Positions 47,401-59,400 of a stretch of 64,000 nt of DNA are shown here, piece after piece. The stretch comes from Hippasteria phrygiana (lineage: Eukaryota; Echinodermata; Asteroidea; Valvatida; Goniasteridae), in contig JAZGUH010000022.1 of assembly GCA_037893225.1 (NCBI GenBank), positions 248,001 through 312,000 of the forward strand, written 5' to 3'. Below the pieces are notes generated by a model. The model ran no database searches, was not told the DNA's origin, and worked only from the letters and a program-made list of their open reading frames with translations. Every line of letters begins with the position of its first letter. Position 1 is the stretch's first letter. Made by a program: the position numbers and the translations under genes.

Positions 47401-50400
47401 TCTTGTTTTCATAGGTTTTTTGTAGGACAGCACGCCAGTGTAAATTCCACGTCTCTCTCCTCGAACGCCTTTTCTACCGGAAAGTCGGCAGAATTCTGCT
47501 GTCTTTGAACTATCGGACCTGTCAGAAAATGCTAGACTTCATCTCCATAGCATTTTACTTCGCCACCCCAAAAAGCCAACAGATGAAAGCCGTAGGCAAC
47601 CATCAGACGCATCCAAGATTCCAGCATCCTTTAGAGTTCTTCACTGTTAAAGGCGAGGATAGGAAAATAGGAATGTCATATGTCAACAATTTCGAGGTAA
47701 ATGCTGAAGTGAATTCGTGATTCAGCTGTATTTTCTTTGACAATTGGCTCATCGGAATCATCCAATTAACCCGCGTCTCAAAATGATAAATTTATGTTTT
47801 CTCGGCTTCCTTGTTTTTGTCCAGGTTGATCAGATCGTGGCAATTGTAGCAGACTTGTGTCGTGACTGGCCTGAAGATAAGTGGGGGGAAATGAACCCGA
47901 ACAGTATCTGCGTTGTAACGCCATACAGGATGCAGGTCAGGATAACAATTGACAACTTAGACAAGAATTATTATTTTAGTCAGTTGCCTTAATTTTATGA
48001 GTTACAATTAATATAGAATTATATTGCTTACCCTCCTCTCGATGATTCTGCTGGTCTCCGAATCTTCCATCAGTGCCTTCTTAATGAGAGCCGCAATGCG
48101 GCTCAATGTTTATTTCACCGACGCTTGTTTTCAGTTTAGTCATTATTATCACCAATGGTAATCATCATCATTGTAAATTTGCGATGTCAGATAACTTTTT
48201 GATATTTGTTTAATTTTGTTTTAAATACATCTCCTTTTACAGATCAGGCATAAACATTCTTCTCCACTGACCTCGCAAAATTACATATATAATTACATAT
48301 ATAATATATTTTTAGATTGAGGTTTACCAACCTAAGTTTAACAACTGAAGTTTGAAGCCTATATTAAGAACCAACCGTTTATTTTCAGGTGGATGGGATT
48401 CGTACTGCACTTCGCCGAATCAAGCTCGGACAAATTTCTGTGGAGACAGTCCAAAATGTTCAAGGTAATTAGGCCTACGCCCTTAGAAAAATAGTTGTTT
48501 AAAAAAGAAACACACACACAACAAAACACGCAATAACACTTTCAATTAGTATCTAAACTGTGATGTATCGATAAAATTCGGCAATTATCATTATCAAATC
48601 CCTACCTATACAGGAAAGCAATATCGCGTGTTGATCATCAGCACAGTTCGTACACGCAGCACACTCAACACAGCCGAAACAACGGCATTTGTGACCAACA
48701 TAAGTCCGGTGAATCGACCAGACGACGTCTTCGACTATGGGTTTCTGTCGGACCCTCGACTCCTCAACACGGCGTGTACTCGAGCACAATCTCTCTTGAT
48801 TGCTGTTGGCGATCCAACGGCCTTGTGCTCCGTGGGAGACTGCTCAATGATATGGCGGAGGTACCTGACAGAGTGCGAAGAAAATGGCACATTGCTTCCA
48901 CAGGTTTGTGTTTTGGGGCTTTAATTACGTCAATAACAAATCACTTCCATAACAAAGCTTACTTCAAGTTTAAATATTTAGAAAATCGTAGAATTGAAAG
49001 TTACATTTTTGGGCGAGTAAATATTGACATCCAAATTGTGTGAAGAAATGGGAATGCAATTGGAGGGGATAATGGCAACTTTGCAAATGTTATGACAAGG
49101 GCTCCGTATGTTTCTATCTACAGGGAACAACGACAGCAGGAATCCAACAAGAGATGGAAGCATCAAAGCAGCGCTTGAACCCTTGTGCTGCAGCCTTTCA
49201 ACCCGCCAAAGCACCAACGAATATTATGCCGTCTGCAACACTTGATTCAGAAGCCGATAAAGTCTCCCCGCACTCAAGAGCTCCGGTAGCAAGATCACTT
49301 CATACAGATCACTTCATCCAGATCAACGACGGTGATTTATGGTTGCAAGAAGATAATAACATCCCTGATGGTATCATGCGAGAGCTGTACAGGCAAATAA
49401 GTCAAGACGACAGTAGGCTGAAGCGTTCAGAGGAAGGCCCCGCCGCCGTTCAGGAGGAAATGGCTGACGCAGACATCGACAGAGAGGTCGCTATGAAGTG
49501 GAAAAGGAAGCCCCCAAAATTTCGGATGATAGAAGAAGATGATCGTATCGTTCTGGAATTTCACTACAAAGACAGATCCCAGACGGAGAATGACACAGGT
49601 GAGGAGTCTGACTCTGAAGAAGGTTTGAGAAATGACAAGCATAACGAGAGGCAACGTCAGGTGGCTTATAGGCAAGTTGAACAACGTCCGGACAAATACA
49701 AGATCTGCTCCTTCCACTGCGAAAAGTCAGGGCAAACTTACGCAGTCCCACTTGATGAAGGCTCTTCTGGGAAGATCGCAATCACAAGTAAGAGGAGACG
49801 GGGAAGAGCCTTGAACCTAGATGAGGTTATTGTGGAAATATTTGATAATACAGATGAATGCGAGGTTACGGAAAGCACAAAGAAATACGGTCAGGTAATC
49901 TGCATATGCAAGAGGGCAGCTAGATCTGCTCTCACATCGAAAGTGGTTTGTAAGCTTGATCAGCACATTGACCGTCAGATGGTTCCCATCGATCGTACGC
50001 TTCCAAAGTTCTTTGTACTAACCCGTGATGACCAAAAAGGAGGAAGTGATGACCAAAAAAGAGGAAGGACAAAGGCCAGTCGTGCATCGCCAGACTTCTG
50101 CACGGTTTCCATATATAATTACCGCAGAGAGTTACAAGAAGAATCACCCTTTCTGAGGAACGTGGATGTGTCAAGGAAAGATCGAGAGCACAAGCTCTTC
50201 ATTGTCCAATACGTGAAGTGGTTTGCCAATGCTCCTTACCCCATGGGCGTGGTCACGGAAGAGCTTCCACAAGCGGATGACAAAGAGACGGGGATACGTA
50301 TCCTGAAGCTCATGCATGGTATAAGGGAGGAGTGGAAGCCTGACGTTATAGAAGATGTTAAGAAGCAGTTCCCAGACGACTGGCAGATTCCAGAGGAAGA

Positions 50401-53400
50401 AATCAAGACACGATATGACGCCAGAAATCAAACTGTCTTCACCATTGATCCCCCAGAATCCATGGACCTTGATGACGCTCTTAGTGTTGAATCGGTTGGC
50501 GACAACTACCAGGTCGGGATTCATATTGCAGATGTCTCTTACTTCGTCAGCAAAGACAGCGCACTTGATAAAGAAGCGAGAACCAGATCTACATCATTCT
50601 ATCCTTCCTTCACGAAACCAATCAATATGCTTCCTCCTCAGCTCAGCAATAGGCTATGTAGTCTGCTTCAACATCGTGACAGGCTTACAATTTCAGTCCT
50701 TGCGACTCTAAACAAGCAGGGAAACGTGGTCGGAAACGTTAAGATTGTGCGATCGTTGATTCAGTCGAAATGCCAGCTGACATACGAGAAAGCAGAAAAA
50801 TACATCATGTCGGTGTTGAACGCGGACGAGCGAAATAGCAATGTCACCATCACAGAAAAAATCCTGACACTAAACAAGTTGGCCAAAGCAAGACGGAACA
50901 CTCGTCTGGGCGTAGGTCAGTTTGCTTTCTCCCACGATGTTGAGGAAGAGGAGGTACAGCATCCTCTGGCACATTCCCTGGTAGAAGAAATGATGCTCCT
51001 TGCCAATCAAGCAGTGGCTATCTACCTCGTGGGGAAGTATCCAGAGTGTAGTCCCCTCAGAAGACAATTCCCTCCAAGTGATGAGAATGTCAAAGACTGG
51101 CTTAATAAATACAGCCGGAACCTCGCAAATAGCTTACACCTTCGATCAAGACTTTCACCAACACATGAACATAGTGGAGATCCAGACGATGTGCAGGTGC
51201 TTAAAGAAAAGTGGGGTAAACTCTGTACAGCTGTCTCTACTGATGCGGAACACGACAGGGTGACCGAGATTACAGATTTGATTACCAGCGATGAAAACCA
51301 TCCGAATCTTGCAGTGGCAAAAGAAGCCTTCATCGAAATACAAGAGGGTGCAGACTACATCAGTTCCGGAGATCATCCAGAACATTCAAAGAGACGTCAC
51401 CACCAGCTGGAAATGGCTGCTTACACACACTTCACCTCGCCAATTCGTCGGTTTTTTGACCTTGTTGTTCATCGCATGCTGATTGCAGCAATTAACGACG
51501 AAAAAGCACGAGATACCGTACATCAGTCGGAGCAACCTTACACCACAGTTGAACTGGCCTCAATCTCTCATCACTGCAACATTCAGCTCCGCAATTCTCG
51601 AGGTTTCGAAAAGAAGACGCGTGTGCTACAAAGTGCACTGAAGCTTCTGGAAGCTCCGCAGACGTTCAAGGTAATCATTGGTGGGTTTTCGGATTCCGAT
51701 CTGAAACTCGTATTTCCGTACAGGCGTTTTCTTCAATCGAAATGCCCCCTAAAGCTCCTCAAGCCAATCAGTAAGCCAGAGATTGACGAAGACAACACGA
51801 GCTTGCAGCTTGAGTGGAAGGAACGGGTCTTTGAGTTACATGGTTCGACAGTGCCAAAACCAAGGCGCGTGCAATTGCTCACTCTCGACACAGATCAAAT
51901 GGTTGTAAAGATTTCGGCTGATCAGTGGCAAGAGATCCTTGAGGCAGTTCAGGCACAAGACAAGGATATGCTTCGACACGCTGTCATGGATGCCAATGAG
52001 AATCTTCAACTGACAGAGCAAGAAAAGGTGAGAAGACAACATCAACGAAACATCCCTGAGAACCAGACCCTTCCCGTTGGGGAAATAACCTGCGAAACTT
52101 CAGATGTCGACAAGCCCGCTCTGTCCGTCAACATTCGGCGCAGCTTCGTGCGAGGTGACGTGGTGCAGGTCCAACTTAACGCAACTCTTCAAAGGGGAAC
52201 ACTAACACCCTCTGTGCAGCTCTTTTTCCTTACACCTAAGCTAAGCTTTTGTGCGGAGCATCGAGTAAATGCAATCGAATGCTTTGCAGAAGTTGCAGCA
52301 CGCCGCCCTCCTGCCGACATAGAAAGCATGGAACAATACCAAGCCGTGTGGCTGCCGATCTTGAAAATGATTTCAGCACACAATGCTGTTGTGAGTGATG
52401 AAAGCTGTATTGTCCATGACGTGGGTCTTGATTGGGGATGCACCAAAGCTCATCAGTCACGGAAGTTCAGTGGGACGTTTGTGCTGAAGCATGCATTCTG
52501 CAGTGATCGCAATTTTGGAATACATGATGGCGACTATCTCTGCATTCGCTACAAGGACCTACCATTGGCTCCCAAGACAAAGCATAGTATCCGCGAGCTC
52601 GACAAAAAATCCACGTCCAATCGATCTTTCACAGCAGACGAATGGAAGACCACATTCGTTGCTCATGCAGTCATAACGGCTGTGACTGACATAAGGAAGA
52701 ATACCGAGGACTGGACACATGAAGTTGATGTTGAAGTCATTCGACATTCGGCACCTTTTCCAGATGTCTTGCTGGAGCGGTCTAAGAAAGTGCCAGCATG
52801 CACTGTGGAGTTGGTACCCAAGGCAAATTCTGACACGTGAGTATCAATTAGAAATCTGTCACTGCAAATTTTGTTCGAATAAGAGCATACTTAGAGAAAC
52901 AATAATTATGAACATTTTAAAATCTTTGGTGTTGTTTTGTTGTTGTTTCTTTCTTTAAAAATAGTCGCCTGGAATCTGCTGTAAGGAATTTGCACGAAGC
53001 GGAGCCACTGGTTCAGAAGATATGCCTCCACCAAAAACCAGCAGTGAACGGCAGTGGTAAGAAATCCAGTCCTAAAATCAATTACACGAATTCGGGCACA
53101 CACGGGACACGTAGTTTTGGAAACAACACATTGTGTCAGCAATTACAAAAACCCCATTTCTACAACATCAAGTGCGGTTTCCAATGTGTGTACTCAAGCA
53201 CGTGCTGAGATTTATAAATACACTGCATTTGACAGATGTAAGGATTAGTTCAAGAGGTTTAATTTCTTGAAATGGTTGCAACTGAAGATAAATATTTTCT
53301 CTTCTACAGATCCAATCATCCGGAAGCTACTTGAGGCTGGTAGAAATATTAACACGTTTGCTATCCCAGGATCGCCTTTTCCTATTCCTAATGAATCACA

Positions 53401-56400
53401 GAAAACAGCCTTAAGGGAGGCTTTGGGACAACAATTCACCATCATTCAAGGACCTCCAGGTAAAGACAATCTCTGAATTTCTCAAGAAATACTATCTTCA
53501 TTAGTACTAGGGTTTATATATTTGATGGTCTTCAATTGTAACCTAGAATGGTACATCTAGAAGATATTCCCCAATGTACGTGTGCCCAAACTTTCTTCCT
53601 TTCCTGTTTTAACCATTAGAAACTTTACCAAATTTTAACTTGGGTGCATTCCACAATTTTAGACCTCCAACTCCAGAAAAGACACATTTGACCTTAGGAA
53701 GACAGGACGTGTCTCTCTGTCTCCCGTCCTCCTATACCATTATTTTCACCCTAGTATGTCTCCACATGAATAACGTATTAGACAGGCGGCAATATATGAC
53801 AGCGGGTTTTCATAATGTTACACAGGTACGGGCAAGACGGTTACTGGTGCCCACCTTACCTACTTCTTCGTAGAAGTGAACAAGCAGCTGCCTAGTCTTG
53901 GCAAGGGACCACCCCAGGTTCTTTACTGTGGACCATCCAACAAGTCTGTAGATGTTGTTGCCGGTAAGATGCACGCGTAGTTGTTACATGCTTAGCCTAA
54001 TAACACCTACTGGTACATTAATAGCAGTAGCGTAGCCAGGGAGGGCAAACAACTCTCTGAACCGTCTTAAAACCGTCTTAAAAATACACTATTTCGTTTT
54101 GTTTTTTTGTTTTTGTTATGACGCCTCAAATGCTGCCAGGGAAAAAAAATTCCAACCCCCCCCCCCCCCGCTGAATACGCCACTGATTCATTTATAAAGC
54201 GTATATATACCATGATGATGACTATACTTAAAGGCGCTACATTATTACATCTCATCAGGCCCACGCGGTCATGGATCTTGTGTCCTAAAGCAAGACATGA
54301 TGTATTGCTTAAGGGACTGTCACACCAACCCGTACATGCATAAAGTACGTACTACGACCATCACGTTCATTAATATTTTAAAAAACGTGGCTCAACGGCT
54401 CAAATGATCCAAAAAATGACCCAATCCCAAGTACAACTTGCGTAAGTGACAAGTAAGAGAAGTAAACGGGTCGTCACCGCCACGTACCACGTACCACGTA
54501 CCACGTACTGCGTAAGCTATGAGTTCCATTGAAGTGATTTGCCACGCTCTGGCCACGTACGGCGCGGACGCCCGACGTACGCGTTACGTACGAGCCGTAA
54601 GCACTGCGTAAGCACGACGTACCAGAAGTTGCTATCACGTTGCTAATCCGGTGTCTGCGAGTGTGTGACGTGACGGCCACCGGAAGCTGTGCGTAGTATA
54701 AATACTTGAGCAAAAACGGTTGTTTTCATAGTCTCCCAGCATTTCCACATAGCACACATGCCACTGAATGACTGAATTACTTGAGCAGGGTATTTATAGG
54801 AATACTGCTCATGTCGTACCGTGTACTCAGCTTGTACCTATCATGAACTTGTTGCGTACTCGTAGTACTCAGCACGTACTCATCATGTACTCGTGTTACT
54901 CAGTGTGTACTCAGTGGTAACTTCATGTACGTGTCAGCGTCTTATTACTTACTTCTGCCAAAACGTCGCAAGAGCCGTTCGTACGTAGGGACAACGTATT
55001 GGGAACGTCGCATGGTCGGGGCGGTTACGGTGGTGACGGGAGATACGCACTAGGGTACGCCGACTCTTGATGGATGCACGTACGAGAAGATGTTACTGCC
55101 ACGCTGTAAGTACACGGTACGTACACGATAGGTTAAAGTCGTTCATGATACGTTCGTACTGAGTTAATACGACCCGTCATCGCCGCGTGTTGGCAAAAAC
55201 GGCTGACTGCTGCGACAGTTTTGAACAGTTCAAAACCTCCGTGACCGATTGCGCGTTTTGGGAAGTTCTGGGAGTTGCTGTCAAGTTCGCAACAAGTACG
55301 ATAAGTCACTAATAAGTACCCACACAGTACGTGACGATGCCGCGGCGTATTTGTATATTTTCATGGTCGTAGTATGTACTTGTGAAGATACGGCTTGGTG
55401 TGACAGCCCCTTTAAGGACACAAGACCTATGACCGCGTAGGACTGGAATCTATTAGTCTGTAGTACATTTATCACTAAGATCTTCAGTCGGTGTACAGCA
55501 CCACGGCACATTTCTTTTCGTTTTTTGTGTGACATAATTTCAGACATTAATCCCTGTACAAGTCATGACGTCACATGTCCAACTGCATAGGCAATCTTTT
55601 CCTATTATTAGACAGGGAAACCAGCAGTTCAGACAAAATGATCATGCATACGCAATTTCTTCCATTCTGTTTGCGATTTAGATTACCTTCTTAGACTAGG
55701 CGTATCAGTCATTCGTGTCTACAACAACATGATAGAGCAGCAGGACTATCCCATCCCCGGACATTCAGGGACTACTAGGAAGATAGGGAGCTCCAAACAA
55801 ACCAATATGGATCCTAGTCTGAGATCTATCTCGCTACATCATCTCATTCGAGATCCACACAGGAAGATTGACAATCGTCACATTGAGCGCATCTTGGCCT
55901 TCGAGCAGAAATTCAGGACCCCCGGATACAAGATCACTTTCGATGAAGTCGATGAGTACAGGAGAACAATCCACGCAGCTGAGGTAGATTTTAACGCATC
56001 GGTTTATTCCTGGTTTAAAGGTGGCAAATTAAATATTCGTAATGTATTTGAAGTATTTCTGTAAATGATTTATGTACATCTTACACGCACATATAGCGTT
56101 CGACAAAATAAGACCATGCGAATATCAGTATTTTATATGAAATCTAAAAACCTAAACAGGATTTTTAAGCAACAAGCTGGTGGTTAGGAATTCCACCAAG
56201 ATGTGGCAAACGGTGGGTAATTGACAGAAAGTAAGCTTATCTTTTGTTTTTGTATCTATATGTTTACCCTTTGATCTTCATTTTTGTAAGTCCCCATCTT
56301 CCCTGCAAAGTCTCACTTCGTATGTCGTTATATATGTTTTGATGAAAAAAAAACTAAAATAACCAACGATTCGTATGAAAGGGGGCGAACCAATACAGCA

Positions 56401-59400
56401 AATGCTTAAAGGTAATATTGAAAAAAATCGTGCATAGCAGAAAGTCTAACATTGTCTGATTTGTTATGCAAGAGGTATTTCAATATGGTGCCATGGGAGA
56501 CTTTCGAGACGGTCCTTTTCTAATGTTCTCACCAGTTGTGCGCATGCTCAGAACTACGCGCGCATGCTCAGGACTATAGAAGAAAAGACCGTTATGCCTA
56601 GCCTGCTGCCTCCAGCGTCTCAGAAGTCTCCCATTCAAATAAGATATTATTGTCTGCATTATGGCAATACAGCAAGTCTTATATGCCAGATGGTGTTTCA
56701 TTCATACGTTTTAATGTGCAGGCATTGGAACTTGCGAAATACAAGGTGGTCTTGTGTACATGCAATGAGGCAGGGAGTATACGCATACAGAGGCACGTGA
56801 ATGTGGTCCAGTGCATTGTGGATGAGGCCGGTATGTGTAACGAGCCAGAGACCTTGATACCGCTGGTTGGTACCATACGGATCAAAGAAGAAGACAGACC
56901 GGGTGGCCCACGCAGGAAGGAAGTCAAACGTGAACCAAGACAGGTTGTACTTATTGGAGATCACAAGCAACTCAGGTAAAAACACAAGGGGTACCACAGG
57001 GTGAGGGTGGGGGGGGGGGGGGGGAGTGGCGTGTATGTAACTTTGCAGATTTAATCGTGGATGGGCATGGAGGAATTATCCTTGGGAATGAAATGCATTC
57101 AATTCTTACCCTTCCAGTGCCAATGTAAAATTACCACATGACGAAACCATACCGTCTGCACTAGAGAGGTTAAGTTCGGAATGTACAGGAATGAAACTGC
57201 ACTATAGAGAGAAGTCGCAAGGTCAGGTACAGAGAGGATGGAGCTAATAGTTCCATCACTTGCAGCGATTTATATTGAGATGATTTCCTTTCATTTTAGG
57301 AAAGATGAGCGGGATGTATAAGACCAATTTTATTGTTCTACAAAACATCCCAAACATAATTTTCACCATCTCTATCTAATTGTAGACCTATAATTCAGGA
57401 GAAAACGGCCGTGCAGCTTGGTATGGAGACATCGCTACTCGAGAAATACGGACGGGAGGCCATAATGCTGACCATTCAGTATCGCATGGTGAGTTCTGAG
57501 GACCTTTTAATCGTGGAAAAGGCTAAGAGCTGTGTCTTATAGCTCTATTGAATAAAAGGTCATAATTTCATGGCAGGTTTTGGTGGTGGTTTTCTTATGG
57601 CAGGTCAACCACTCACTTTTTTCTCTTATACCTGATAAGGAACTTGAATTGACTTATTATGTTGAAAGCAGATATCTCTTAATGTCAAACCAATTTTATA
57701 ACAACAATAATTTGAAGCAACAGAAGAAAAAAATAATGCTTTGGTAAATACATGTCTTGATTAAGATTATTTCCGTGAGATTGCGCTTATTATTTTGGAC
57801 ATGTTTTCCTTTCTTTTTAGCACGAGTCAATCTGTGCCTTTCCCTCCGAGATGTTCTACAATGGGAAGCTGTTAACTGCAGCCAGCGTGAAGAAACGACC
57901 GCAGCAGCTCAACAGGACCTGGCCAGGAGGGCAGGGGAACCCAATCGTATTTTGTCATCACGTCGGCTCCGAGGAGAAGCAAAGCGTGCGGACCGAGGAA
58001 GGAAACGAACAGTCACGGGCAAATCGCCAAGAAGTCCAGCATGTGGTATGTAGGGAATTCACACTGAAATAGGTCACTGGCATCGACAGAAATTCCAATG
58101 GGACTGGACGCTTTCTTTTCCCCAGGTTCATTGGTTCACATTTTCCGCTTCCACTTGTAATAGACAAATTTGACCTCTTCACAGGCATTCCTTGATATTT
58201 TGTTACAAAAAGTCTTTTCTTCCGAAAAACAAAAAAGAACATTTTACCAGTTCCCTAATTTTTTCTCAACCTAAACAATCCTCACATAAAGATATACGGT
58301 ACTTTACCAATGATTCTGGTGTCTCCATCCGACAGGTCCGCATTGCGTCAGACATGGTCAAGAATCTTCAGGTTAAACAAGCCAGAATCGTCATCCTCAC
58401 CCAGTATCGCCTCCAGAGAGCCCTGATAGCAGACGACATGAAGAAAGCAGGCCTGGAAAACATCATAGTGAGCACTGTCATCACAAGTCAAGGTAAAAAT
58501 GTTTTCCACATGAGGGCAGTGATAATACGACGTACACTCTAAAAACTGTTAATTTAAACACAGTCCTGTTATCAGTTTGTAAACATGATTAGAAGCTAAA
58601 CAATACGTGTCCAATTGCTAAACATCAGTGTTCACTGTTCAATGGCTAAACACTATCCGTCAATACTTCCCAACACGTGTAGTGTTTAAACATGTTTACA
58701 AACTGATAGCAGGAAAGTGTTTAGAAAAGTGTTTCCTTGCTAAAGGTGCCCTCACACCATAGCGTATGCTGAAACCTATGAGTTGCGTTTAAAAAATATT
58801 GTTATACGCACCAAACGCAACCCAAATCAACAATTTTGTCAATTTCTAACCTATTCAACCTCATGGGTTTCGTGTGAGTTGCGTGTGGGTTGCGTGTGGG
58901 TTGCGTGTGGGTTGCGTGTGGGTTGCGTGTGGGTTGCGTGTGGTTTGCGTGTGGGTTGCGAACTGAACTTATGATCCCCAATATCTGCGATCACCTGCGT
59001 ACGAGTTGCGTGCGAGTTGCGTGTGAGTTGCGTGCAGAACTTACGAGTTGCGTTTGAGTTGCGTTCAAAACGTACAGGTTGCGTTGGACCTGCGTGCTAG
59101 TTGCGTGGTAGTTGCGAATGTGTTGAATTGCTAAATTGACCAGATTAAACTGATGTCCAATAACAGCAAGAGGTAGCTCCATGTTGTCACCTCGGAGGTC
59201 CACCAACAACTGACACCGATCTAGAAAAGGCCCACTATTTATACCATTTCTCAACACGCATGTATTGTAGTACGCAACTAACACGCAACTCACACGCAAC
59301 TACTAGGTTGGATACGCAGGGCATAGGTTGGGGGTACGCTACACACGCAACAGGCACGCAACAAGATCGCAACATGATCGCAACAGGTACGCAACACATT

